A stretch of 64,000 nt of DNA from Rhodococcus oxybenzonivorans (lineage in GTDB: Bacteria; Actinomycetota; Actinomycetes; Mycobacteriales; Mycobacteriaceae). The DNA lies in assembly GCF_003130705.1 (NCBI RefSeq), contig NZ_CP021354.1, positions 5,704,001 through 5,768,000 on the forward strand, given 5' to 3'. Position numbers and translations under genes: made by a program. Of this stretch, positions 50,841 to 59,406 are shown one piece after another. The notes under the pieces are model-generated. The model was not told where the DNA came from. It ran no database searches and worked only from the letters and a program-made list of their open reading frames with translations. Positions within the stretch are counted from its first letter, which is position 1. Each line of letters begins with the position of its first letter.

Positions 50841-52460
50841 CTAGCTGGTCTCTGCCCCACGGGCCACCGCGAGCATCGCACCGACCTCCACCAGCTTCTG
50901 CCGGGCCCGGCCCCGGCGTCGCCCTTCGACACGTTCGTACCGGTCGATCCGCTTCCAGCCGTCGAAACCGAACGACTCCGGACACCGGGAGTGCACGACC
51001 TCCGCCAACTCGTCACCTGGTCGGCTCGGCTGCGGAAGAAGCGCACGTTGATGGTCGGCTACGAGCGCGTCGACGGTCTCGGCGGCGCAGTATCGATTGG
51101 TGCCGATCACCCCGGTCGGACCCCGCTTGATCCACCCGGCGACATACACCCCCGGCACCGGACGCTCGTCCACCGGATCGACAACGCGGCCTGCAACGTT
51201 GGGGACCGTGCCGTGTTGGGAGTCGAACGGCAACCCCGGCACGGGAGCGCCGCGGTAGCCGACCGAACGCAGCACCAAAGTTGCCTCGAGATCCTCTTCG
51301 CTTCCGTCCATCCGGGTGGACGCGATCCGTAGACCTTCGACGTGACTGTCACCGAGAATCTCGACGGGCGTCCCGTGGAACCTCAGGGTGATCTTCCGCC
51401 GACCCGGTCGAGGGGAGCGGCGTGCGTAGTCGGCCAGCGTCCGCAACTTGATCGAGGCATCGTCGGAAGCGTCGAATCCGCCGTGAACGCTCACCTCGAC
51501 CTCGTGTAACGCTCCCAGCGCGATGAGCTCGGGTGTCGTGAACGCTGCGTGCTCCGGCCCTCGTCGTCCGAGAACCACGACTTCTTCGATGGTGCTGTGC
51601 CGAAGTGCGTCCAACGCATGTTCGGCGATATCACCCGGGACGAGCCGGTCGGGATCGCACGCCAGGATCCGTGCTACGTCCAGCGCCACATTGCCGTTGC
51701 CGATCACCACGGCACGACGCCCCGACAGATCGAAGGTGCGACCCGCGGAGTCCGGATGTCCGTTGTACCAGGCGACGAATTCGCGTGCAGCAAAACTCCC
51801 CGGCAGATCTTCGCCCGGGATGCCGAGCTTGCGGTCGTCGGACGCACCGCTCGCGTAGATCACCGCGTGGTGATGATCGAGCAGCTCGTCGACACTGATA
51901 TCCCGACCGATCTCCACGCCGAGGAAGGCGCGGAAACCGTTGCGGCCGGCAGTACGGGAAAAGACCCGCTCGACGGCCTTCGTGGTCTGGTGATCCGGAG
52001 CCACCCCGAACCGGACGAGCCCACCGGCCACCGGGAGCCGCTCGAACATGGAGACGTCGACGTCGACGTCTCGCCGAGTCAGCAACTCTTCGGCCGCATA
52101 GAAGGCGGAGGGACCGGACCCGACAATCGCCACCTTCAGCGGACCGGGCCGGGGCGCCGTGACGACAGGTTCGGCCGGCACTTCGCTCGGGCCGGACACG
52201 GTCGGGTTGCCCAGGAAGTACGCGGCATTGAGATCCTTGTAGATCTCGGCTTCCGGGGTGAGGTCGCTGTCGGGAACGATCGCGTCGACCGGACACACGT
52301 CGGCGCAGGCCCCGCAGTCGATGCAGGCGGCCGGATCGATGTAGAGCATCTCGGTGCGCTGGTACTGCGCTTCGTCGGGAGTCGGGTGAATGCAGTTCAC
52401 CGGACACACCGCGACACACGTCGCGTCGTTGCAGCAGGCTTGGGTAACTACGTAGGTCAT
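50841..52460 (-). CDS. FprB-like ferredoxin-NADP reductase with N-terminal 7Fe ferredoxin (1 of 2)
   Basis: 539 residues. N-terminal ferredoxin: CCNDATCVAVCPVNC and CIDCGACADVCP give the ligands for two clusters. Reductase part: FAD motif GSGPSAFYAAEELL near residue 115, APDHQTTKAV, NADPH motif GNGNVALDVARIL, and GYRG/GWIKRGPTGVIGTN at the end, as in adrenodoxin-reductase type FprA/FprB. It starts inside the dehydrogenase stop (ATGA). It can pass electrons from NADPH to a ferredoxin or directly to an oxygenase, so P450 and Rieske enzymes are candidate acceptors. A paralogue is at 59403. Confidence 0.92.
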   Translation of the reverse strand: MTYVVTQACCNDATCVAVCPVNCIHPTPDEAQYQRTEMLYIDPAACIDCGACADVCPVDAIVPDSDLTPEAEIYKDLNAAYFLGNPTVSGPSEVPAEPVVTAPRPGPLKVAIVGSGPSAFYAAEELLTRRDVDVDVSMFERLPVAGGLVRFGVAPDHQTTKAVERVFSRTAGRNGFRAFLGVEIGRDISVDELLDHHHAVIYASGASDDRKLGIPGEDLPGSFAAREFVAWYNGHPDSAGRTFDLSGRRAVVIGNGNVALDVARILACDPDRLVPGDIAEHALDALRHSTIEEVVVLGRRGPEHAAFTTPELIALGALHEVEVSVHGGFDASDDASIKLRTLADYARRSPRPGRRKITLRFHGTPVEILGDSHVEGLRIASTRMDGSEEDLEATLVLRSVGYRGAPVPGLPFDSQHGTVPNVAGRVVDPVDERPVPGVYVAGWIKRGPTGVIGTNRYCAAETVDALVADHQRALLPQPSRPGDELAEVVHSRCPESFGFDGWKRIDRYERVEGRRRGRARQKLVEVGAMLAVARGAETS

Positions 52461-53743
52461 GGGCACTCCGGTTGATCGTATGGTTCCGAACTTTGCTCCG
52501 GTGGGAGGAAGCGGTCGCCGTAACGGCCTGCAAGCTCGCGGGCACGAGCGGTGAACCCGTCCTCGCCACCCGGATAGGAACGCCGGAACGACAGAACCCC
52601 ACCCGTGTGCGCTGGGAACCCGATGCCGAGAACAGATCCCGTGTCGGCGTCGGACTCGGATCCCACGACACCTTCGCCGAGACAGCGCAGCGCCTCGAGA
52701 ACCTCGACGAACAACAACCGGTCGCGCATATCGTTCAGTGGAATATGCCGTGCGGGCCCGAACACCTCACGGAGGGCGGGCCACAATCTCGAGCGCTTGC
52801 CATCCGAGTCGTACTCGTAGAAACCCTGACCGTCCGACCTGCCCCCGCGACCGCATTGGTCGATCATCCGGTCGCGGACGCTGTCTGCTTCGCTCCCCCG
52901 CCACGTCCCGCCGTCCGCCTCGACAGCTAGACGGTTCTCGCACTGCACCGCGCGGTTGAGCGTCAAGGTGATCTCGTCGAGCAAGTGGAGCGGCGGCACC
53001 GGATATCCGGCGGCGGTCGCTGCGCGCTCGACAAGGCCCGGATCGATTCCCTCCCCGACCGCGACCAATGCCTCGTCGAGATAGCGCTCCATCACACGGC
53101 TGGTGAAGAATCCCCGACTATCGCCCACCACGATCGGTACCTTTCCGAGCATCCGCGCGTACGCCAGTGATGCCGCGACGGTGGCCTGCGAGGTACGTGA
53201 TCCGACGATCGTCTCCACCAACGACATCCGGTCGGCGGGCGAGAAGAAGTGCATCCCGAGGAAGCACTGCGGGCGTTGTAGCTTCGCGGAGAGAATGGCG
53301 ATCGGCAGGGTCGACGTCGTCGACGCAAGCACCGTAGGAGCCTCGGTGACTGCCTCGACCATCTGCAGCACCTGTTGTTTGACGGCGACGTTCTCTGCGA
53401 CGGCCTCGATTACCAGCGCGGACGCCGACAGATCTCTGGCGCACTCGGTGGGCGTGATGCGCGCGAGCAAGGACTGCGACGTCGACCTGTTCGAGGTCCC
53501 CGCTTTTCTCGCATGCGCTTCCCGCCGGTCGGCGTACGACTTGCCTCGGCGCGCATTCTCCAGCGTTCGCGCCCACAGTACGACGTCGGCTCCTGCCCGC
53601 GCGCAGGTGTAGGCGATGGCAGCGCCCATCATCCCGGCTCCGACGACGCCGATCGTGGTGCCCGCCAGGCTGTCGGACTTCTCACTCGACGGCGCACACT
53701 CGGTCCGTGCTCGTACGGTTCTGACCGACGTGTCAGGGTGCAT
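52457..53743 (-). CDS. 3-hydroxyacyl-CoA dehydrogenase (monofunctional)
   Basis: 428 residues from the ATG at 53743. NAD site GVVGAGMMGAAIAYTCARAG, then VIEAVAENVAVK, STTSTLPI and LGMHFFSPADRMSLVE with the catalytic His, then two C-terminal dimerisation repeats: DSRGFFTSRVMERYL and DMRDRLLFVEVLEALRCLGEG. It resembles the dehydrogenase half of FadB/FadJ without the hydratase half. An in-frame ATG at 53770 is less likely because no ribosome site precedes it. First gene of the unit behind site 12. Confidence 0.9.
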   Translation of the reverse strand: MHPDTSVRTVRARTECAPSSEKSDSLAGTTIGVVGAGMMGAAIAYTCARAGADVVLWARTLENARRGKSYADRREAHARKAGTSNRSTSQSLLARITPTECARDLSASALVIEAVAENVAVKQQVLQMVEAVTEAPTVLASTTSTLPIAILSAKLQRPQCFLGMHFFSPADRMSLVETIVGSRTSQATVAASLAYARMLGKVPIVVGDSRGFFTSRVMERYLDEALVAVGEGIDPGLVERAATAAGYPVPPLHLLDEITLTLNRAVQCENRLAVEADGGTWRGSEADSVRDRMIDQCGRGGRSDGQGFYEYDSDGKRSRLWPALREVFGPARHIPLNDMRDRLLFVEVLEALRCLGEGVVGSESDADTGSVLGIGFPAHTGGVLSFRRSYPGGEDGFTARARELAGRYGDRFLPPEQSSEPYDQPECP

Positions 53744-53836
53744 CGGCAGGTACCTCCCGTTCGATTGCATTCGGCTGCCCGGCCATCGTCGACATCCCGT
53801 CGCCAAGTGAATTCGATCACACCGACCGCAGTGGGG

Positions 53837-53859
53837 ATAATCTAATCTCAGTAGATTCC
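53837..53859. promoter_or_regulatory. Regulon operator, site 12 (before 3-hydroxyacyl-CoA dehydrogenase)
   Basis: ATAATCTA-N7-TAGATTCC, 94 bases before the dehydrogenase start. The AATCTA-N7-TAGATT core is a perfect inverted repeat. Confidence 0.65.
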
Positions 53860-53900
53860 CGGCGCAAGACCCGACTCCTGCCGCGACCACGGCGCCGGGG

Positions 53901-53929
53901 TTTACAGGTAAAACTACGTCAGTTAGATT
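53901..53929 (+). promoter_or_regulatory. Predicted promoter of Rieske oxygenase gene 3
   Basis: TTTACA (53901-53906), 17-base spacer, TAGATT (53924-53929). Same boxes, spacing and flanks (CGGGG before, GATTCGC after) as the promoter at 19149. Confidence 0.55.
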
Positions 53930-53931
53930 TA
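53909..53931. promoter_or_regulatory. Regulon operator, site 13 (before Rieske gene 3)
   Basis: TAAAACTA-N7-TAGATTTA. Right arm perfect. It covers the promoter spacer and -10 box exactly as site 4 does. Confidence 0.65.
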
Positions 53932-54012
53932 GAGGCGTTGATTCGCAGTACACAAGTTCGCAAGCCGGTGCCCACACGGTAGCCGGGCGCCCACGAGACT
54001 GGAGGAGATGCA

Positions 54013-55182
54013 ATGACCGAGGTCGGAGCACCCCGCGAGCAACGTATTCGCCGGGCCCTGGATCACCTGCGCAACGACACGACGGACGCGTTCGACCACA
54101 TCACCTGGTTTCAGCCGGAGGAATTCACCGATCCGGCCATAGCCAAGCGAGAGCGTGACCTCATCTTCGGGCGGGTTCCCTCGATCGTCGCGCATGGCTC
54201 CGAGATTCCTCGCTCCGGCGACTTCTTCACCCTGCAGATGCCGCGGAACAACATCATTGTCGTCCGCCAGCGCGACGGTGGCGTCAAGACGTTCGTCAAC
54301 CTGTGCCGGCACCGGGGCGCCCTCCTGGAGAAGGAGGAGAAGGGCCGCTGCCGGCTCTTCTCCTGTCCGTACCACCGGTGGTCGTACGACACGGACGGCA
54401 CCCTGCGGACGATCACCCGTGACAACACCTTCGGGGAGCCCGACACCTCGAGCATGGGCCTCGTCGAATTGCCGACCGAGGAGCGCCACGGCTTCATCTG
54501 GGTCGTCGACGAGGCGAACGCCGAGATCGACGTGGCCGGTTGGCTCGGGAAAGAGATGGATGCAATTCTGTCCGGATACGGCCTCGACTCCAAGATCGCC
54601 GTCCAGTCCGAGGGATTCGACGAGCCGGTCAACTGGAAGATCATGCAGGACGCTTTCCTCGACGGATACCACATCCAGTACGCCCACCCCAACACTGCAG
54701 CCAAGCACATCCACACCAACGTGATGGCGTTCGAGGACTTCGGCAGGCACTGCCGCTTCATCGCCCCGCGCAAGTCGATCGATCGGTGGATCGAGGAAGA
54801 CCCCGGCGACCGGAGCCTGGCCAAGGACATCACGGAAACCCATTTCCTGCTTCCCAACAGCACCCTGCTGCGGCAGCCGGATCACTTCCAGCTCCTCACC
54901 TTCCGGCCCCACCCCACCGATCCGCAGCGCTGCCGCATGGAGATGCGTCTGATCGTGCCACCAGTGGCGGACACCGAGATGACCGAGGAGAAGTGGACTC
55001 GCCTGTGGAACAAGAACTGGGAGATTCTGCTCGCAGTTCTTCACGCCGAAGACTTCCCACTCCTACGGGACTCCCAGCACGGCATGACGAGCGCCAACGC
55101 CGGACGGATGGTACTGGGCCAGAACGAGGTTGCCAACCAGGTGTTCCGGCGTGAGACCCAGAAACTGCTGGCAACGAACTGA
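54013..55182 (+). CDS. Rieske non-haem iron oxygenase, alpha subunit (3 of 3)
   Basis: 389 residues, same length as the enzyme at 19222 and similar throughout, from EVGAPREQRIRRALDHLRN at the start to the QVFRRETQKLLA end. Rieske ligands CRHRG and CPYHRW; iron site DGYHIQYAHPNTAAKH is identical in the two. Differences cluster in the middle (YGLDSKIAVQSEG against YGMDKMVTTRVQR) and may set substrate choice. GGAGGAG precedes the ATG. It is followed after 53 bases by an acyl-CoA dehydrogenase gene, which suggests a CoA-linked or acid substrate. Confidence 0.91.
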   Translation: MTEVGAPREQRIRRALDHLRNDTTDAFDHITWFQPEEFTDPAIAKRERDLIFGRVPSIVAHGSEIPRSGDFFTLQMPRNNIIVVRQRDGGVKTFVNLCRHRGALLEKEEKGRCRLFSCPYHRWSYDTDGTLRTITRDNTFGEPDTSSMGLVELPTEERHGFIWVVDEANAEIDVAGWLGKEMDAILSGYGLDSKIAVQSEGFDEPVNWKIMQDAFLDGYHIQYAHPNTAAKHIHTNVMAFEDFGRHCRFIAPRKSIDRWIEEDPGDRSLAKDITETHFLLPNSTLLRQPDHFQLLTFRPHPTDPQRCRMEMRLIVPPVADTEMTEEKWTRLWNKNWEILLAVLHAEDFPLLRDSQHGMTSANAGRMVLGQNEVANQVFRRETQKLLATN

Positions 55183-55235
55183 CAAACACACGATGTGCAG
55201 GTCGCCTGACGGGCGTCCCGCATCAGGAGGAAAAC

Positions 55236-56387
55236 ATGCAGAGCGATCTCTTCGACCGGGACCACGAGTTGTTCCGCGAATCCGTCCGTGGATTCGTCGA
55301 CAAGCACGTGGTCCCCCAACTCGAGAAATGGGATGCGGATCGCCTGATCGATCGTGAGACCTGGCTGGCAGCGGGTCGCCAGGGCCTGCTCGGGCTACCC
55401 GTCCCCGAGGCGTACGGCGGGCCCGGTGAACTCGACTACCGCTTCCGGTTCGTGATCCAGCAGGAGATCGCCCGCGTCGGCGCATCGGCCCTGCAGTCCG
55501 GGTTCTCCACGAACGACGACATCGTCCTGAACTACCTTCTCCGTCACGCCGACGAAGAACAGCGCCGACGGTGGTTGCCGGGATTCGTCACCGGTGAGAC
55601 CATCGGTGCGATCGCCATGAGTGAGCCTGCCGCCGGCAGCGACCTGCGCGCCATCCAGACCACCGCCGTCGCCGACGGCAACACCTGGGTGATCAACGGG
55701 TCCAAGACCTTCATCACCAGCGGCATCCTCGCCGACATCGTGATCGTCTTCGCGAAGACAGATCCCTCTGCCGGCTCCCGCGGCTTCAGCCTCTTCGTCG
55801 TCGAGGACGGAACGCCGGGATTCAGCCGAGGCCGCAAACTGGACAAGCTCGGCCTGCACGCGCAGGACACGGCCGAGTTGTTCTTCGAGGACGTACGTAT
55901 CCCGAAGGAGAATTTGCTCGGTGAGGTGGGCTCCGGCTTCGCGTATCTGATGCAGAGCCTTCCCCTCGAACGACTCGGCATCGGCATCGCCGCGCAGGTC
56001 TCGGCCGAGGCAGTTCTCGGCTGGACACTCGACTACGTCAAGGAACGCACCGCCTTCGGCAAGCGTATCGGCGATTTTCAGGGCATGGGTTTCACGCTCG
56101 CCGAACTTCAGACGGCCGTCGAGGTGTCGCGTGCGTATATCGACCGGTGCGTGCGTGAACACAACGCCGGCACCCTCACCGCCGTCGACGCAGCGAAGGC
56201 CAAGCTCTGGGCTACCGAACTGCAAGGCCGGGTGATCGATGCCGGTGTCCAATTCCACGGCGGCTACGGCTACATGATGGAGTACCCCGTCGCGAAGGCG
56301 TACATCGACGCCCGAATCCAACGGATCTACGGCGGTACCAACGAGATCATGAAGGAAATCATCCATCGCGATCTGATGAAGGCCTGA
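55236..56387 (+). CDS. Acyl-CoA dehydrogenase
   Basis: 383 residues, flavoprotein of normal length. AIAMSEPAAGSDLRAIQTTA is the FAD signature, INGSKTFITSG follows, ERTAFGKRIGDFQGM lies in the C-terminal helical domain, and the catalytic Glu is in YGGTNEIMKEI near residue 370. AGGAGG precedes the ATG. Electrons go to electron-transfer flavoprotein, encoded elsewhere. It opens a double bond next to the CoA carbonyl ahead of hydration and cleavage. Confidence 0.93.
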   Translation: MQSDLFDRDHELFRESVRGFVDKHVVPQLEKWDADRLIDRETWLAAGRQGLLGLPVPEAYGGPGELDYRFRFVIQQEIARVGASALQSGFSTNDDIVLNYLLRHADEEQRRRWLPGFVTGETIGAIAMSEPAAGSDLRAIQTTAVADGNTWVINGSKTFITSGILADIVIVFAKTDPSAGSRGFSLFVVEDGTPGFSRGRKLDKLGLHAQDTAELFFEDVRIPKENLLGEVGSGFAYLMQSLPLERLGIGIAAQVSAEAVLGWTLDYVKERTAFGKRIGDFQGMGFTLAELQTAVEVSRAYIDRCVREHNAGTLTAVDAAKAKLWATELQGRVIDAGVQFHGGYGYMMEYPVAKAYIDARIQRIYGGTNEIMKEIIHRDLMKA

Positions 56388-56405
56388 GCGAATAAAGGGC
56401 AGAAG

Positions 56406-56443
56406 AAAAGGGCGCGGCTGACGATTCTCGGCCGCGCCCTTTT
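56406..56443 (+). terminator. Terminator after acyl-CoA dehydrogenase
   Basis: 13-bp perfect stem AAAAGGGCGCGGC (56406-56418) and GCCGCGCCCTTTT (56431-56443) with a 12-base loop. It closes the catabolic cluster. Confidence 0.85.
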
Positions 56444-56529
56444 CGCCGTTCTCACCCTTGACGGCTGCCAAGAACCTAGACTCCATAGGTAAAAGCCAAT
56501 TGTCCGCAGTCGCGGAAGAGGAGTGCGAG

Positions 56530-57247
56530 ATGGGTGTAATCGCGCGCGGGGTGGCAGTGTGCAGCCTCCTGGCTGTACGCCAACTGGGCGATGCACTCTC
56601 CACAGCTGAAGGCGGACGGCTACTGCGTCTTCGGTCTGAACTACGGTGGCACGAACACCGGACCGTTCCATCAGATCGGGGACATGCGCGTGTCCGCGCA
56701 ACAGGTCGGTGACTACGTCGACGAAATTCTCGCTGCCACTGACGCGGACAGGGTCGACATCGTCGGGCACTCCCAGGGCGGGCTCGTACCGTTGTACTAC
56801 ATCAACCGGCTGGGTGGAGCGTCGAAGGTCGGCACGATGATCGGTGTCGCCGCCGCCACCAACGGCATCAGCGCGTACGGGATGCTCAATCTCCTCGCCG
56901 GACACCCTCAGGCCAAAGATCTCGTCGGTCGCGCAATTCCCGCGGTCGACGACGGCACCGCAGGTTCGGCGTTCGTCGCAGAAACCGGCGTCGACGGAAT
57001 GACCCGACCGGAGGTCGAATACGCCACTGTCAGTTCCCGGTCCGATCTTGTCGTGCAACTGAGCGAGTCTCAGCTACCACCCGGACCGAACGTCTCCAAC
57101 GTCGTGGTCCAAGATTTCTGCGCCGAGAATCTGACCAATCACGGGACCATGGTCTATGACGACACCACGCTGCGTATCGTCAGGAATCTGCTGGATCCGG
57201 CGACGGCCGTCACGCCCGGCTGTCATGCCGTTGCGCCACTGCCCTGA
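56530..57247 (+). pseudogene. Secreted lipase (lipase class 2/EstA-like), N-terminal deletion
   Basis: A start (ATG at 56530, GGAG upstream) opens a normal signal peptide, GVIARGVAVCSLLAV, but after about 15 codons the frame is lost. From 56576 another frame encodes YANWAMHSPQLKADGYCVF and the rest of an alpha/beta lipase: nucleophile GHSQGG, NHGTMVYDD with the catalytic His, and a Cys pair. The missing part should hold the mature N terminus and the oxyanion HG motif. The simplest reading is a deletion that also shifted the frame. An internal ATG at 56591 gives a 218-residue remnant without signal peptide, unlikely to be active. Confidence 0.75.
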
Positions 57248-59406
57248 ACGTCGGTCCTTCCCCGAGGGGGTCCCATGCTTCGGATCACCTCGACGTTGAT
57301 GCCGGTGAGCTGTGACTGGTTGCTGAGCGGGTCGTAACCGTCCGTGCCGGTGGGCGCGAGCCGGTTGACGTTCACACCGGGGTTGCGCCTCGCCACGCCC
57401 AGCCCTCGGGCCGTGCCCTGCCCCCAGCCGTGCGTCATCGCCACGACACCCGGCCGAAGGGTGTCGTCGCAGACCAGAACCGCCTCGACCTCGCCGTGGC
57501 GGTTGCGCACAGTGACGTCGTCGCCCTCTACGAGGCCGCGGCACCGCGTGTCGTCCGGGCTCATCCACAGCGGATTGCTCTGGTGGACACCCTGTTTGAA
57601 CACCGGGAGGTTGTGTAGCCAGCTGTTGACCATGTAGTGGGTGCGCCGGGTGATCAGCTTGAGCTGGTCGGCGGGTTCTGCGGCCAGCTCCGCGAGGATG
57701 CGTTCGGCGGTCTCGTACGAGCGCTGGAACAGTGCGGGGCAGCAGTCGATCAGTCCGTCGTCGTGCTGGACTGCGATGCTGAACACGTGCGCGGGATCGG
57801 CCTCCGGCAGCACCGCGGTCTGGCAGGGCATCGTCGCGAGAAGGTCGATACTCAGACCCGAGTCTCGCATCATCGCGTCGACCGCGGCGAACGGATTCGG
57901 GTCCGGGTCGTCCAGCAGGGTCGGGACGCCCATCTCCTGCTGGATGCGGGACAGAATCCACCAGTCGTCGCGACGCTCCCCCTTCGCCGGCACGACGGCA
58001 GGCGTGTACTGCACATAGGGCTCCATCGCGACGCCCATCGTGTTGAGGAAGTTGATGTCCTCCCGTTCCAGCCAGTCCGTCGCGGGCAGTACATAGTCCG
58101 CCATCTCGCCGGTAACCGTGCGATACAGATCGACGGTCACGATCAGGTCCAACTGCTCGAACGCACGGCGCAGGCGGCCGTCCCCGCCGACCGACAGCAG
58201 CGGGTTGCCCGACACTACGATCAGTGCGCGAATCGGGTCGTCGGGGTTCTCGATGAACTCCGGGAGGAGCGCGGCGGGCAGGTCGCCGCTGACCGTGCGC
58301 ATCTCACCGAAGGGACCGTCGTAGAAGGGATCCTCCCGCTTGCGCTTCGAGCCCTGCACGACATCGGCGACACCGCGGGAGTAGATGTTGCCGCCGCGTC
58401 TGCCGAGGTTGCCGGAGAACAGGCTCACCATGGTGAGCATCCAATAGGCCAGGGTGCCCTGCCGGCCCTGGTTCACGCCGGTCGCCATGTAGATGCTCGC
58501 GCTCGGCGCCGCGCAGAAGTCGGTGGCGACCTGCCGGATCGTGTCGGCGTCGATACCGGTGACCGCGGCGATCCGGTCGACGGGATACTGCCGGACGAAG
58601 TCGAGCAGTTCGTCGACGCGTCGCGCGTGACGTTCCACGACGTCCCGGTCGTACCCGATCCGGAACACGATCTCGTGCAGAACTCCGGCGAGGAAGTAGA
58701 AGTCGGTGTCCGGCTTGATCAGCAGCACCTCACCGGTCTCCGGTGACGACGACTCGATGCGGCGCGGATTGACGAACAGCACGGTTCCGCCGCGCTTGTT
58801 CACGGCGCGGATCTTGGCCATCGGATCCGAGATGTGGATCAGCGTCATGTGCGAAACCTGTGGGTTGCTGCCGAGACACAGGAAGTAGTCCGTGTGCAGC
58901 AGGTCGGGAATCGGATGCGCCATCGACGCGCCGTAGATCGCCTCGCTCGCCGCATATTTGGCCGACGTGTCCTGCGTTCCCGCACTGAAGCGCATCCGGG
59001 TGTCGAAGCCGCGGGCGAGCGTGGCGGCGTTCGCGTAATAGGCGCCGTTGAACGCCGACGGGTTGCCCTGATAGACGGCGAGGGCGTTGCGGCCGTACTT
59101 CTGCCGTATTTCCCGGAGCCTGCCGGCGATCTCGCGCGCCGCGACATCCCAGTCGACGGGTTCGAAGTCGCCGCGTTCTTCGCTCCGCGGATTGGTCCTC
59201 TTCAGCGGCCGGTCGAGCCGGTCCGGATCGGAGTGGACCTGCAGGTAGTGCACCCCCTTGTGGCAGGAGAACCCTTGGTGTACAGGATGATCCCGGTCCG
59301 GCTGCAACCGGACCACCTCGCCGTCCCGGACGTCGGCGAGCAGGCCGCATCCCGGCTCGCAGATGCGGCAGAACGTGTGCACCTGGGTCGTGTCCTTCGG
59401 GGTCAT
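57223..59406 (-). CDS. Molybdopterin oxidoreductase (DMSO reductase family, 1 of 3)
   Basis: 727 residues from the ATG at 59406, inside the FprB-like stop (ATGA). N-terminal [4Fe-4S] ligands Cys13, Cys16, Cys20 and Cys48 (CRICEPGC, SCHKG). Then LGSNPQVSHMTLIH, NPRRIESSSPETGEVLLIKPGT-like LLIKPDTDFYFLAG, GNLGRRGGNIYSRG and the C-terminal pterin-binding barrel (VEGDDVTVRNRHGEVEA, MTHGWGQGTARG). No Tat signal, so cytoplasmic. The 3-prime end overlaps the lipase remnant by 25 bases. Confidence 0.9.
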   Translation of the reverse strand: MTPKDTTQVHTFCRICEPGCGLLADVRDGEVVRLQPDRDHPVHQGFSCHKGVHYLQVHSDPDRLDRPLKRTNPRSEERGDFEPVDWDVAAREIAGRLREIRQKYGRNALAVYQGNPSAFNGAYYANAATLARGFDTRMRFSAGTQDTSAKYAASEAIYGASMAHPIPDLLHTDYFLCLGSNPQVSHMTLIHISDPMAKIRAVNKRGGTVLFVNPRRIESSSPETGEVLLIKPDTDFYFLAGVLHEIVFRIGYDRDVVERHARRVDELLDFVRQYPVDRIAAVTGIDADTIRQVATDFCAAPSASIYMATGVNQGRQGTLAYWMLTMVSLFSGNLGRRGGNIYSRGVADVVQGSKRKREDPFYDGPFGEMRTVSGDLPAALLPEFIENPDDPIRALIVVSGNPLLSVGGDGRLRRAFEQLDLIVTVDLYRTVTGEMADYVLPATDWLEREDINFLNTMGVAMEPYVQYTPAVVPAKGERRDDWWILSRIQQEMGVPTLLDDPDPNPFAAVDAMMRDSGLSIDLLATMPCQTAVLPEADPAHVFSIAVQHDDGLIDCCPALFQRSYETAERILAELAAEPADQLKLITRRTHYMVNSWLHNLPVFKQGVHQSNPLWMSPDDTRCRGLVEGDDVTVRNRHGEVEAVLVCDDTLRPGVVAMTHGWGQGTARGLGVARRNPGVNVNRLAPTGTDGYDPLSNQSQLTGINVEVIRSMGPPRGRTDVQGSGATA

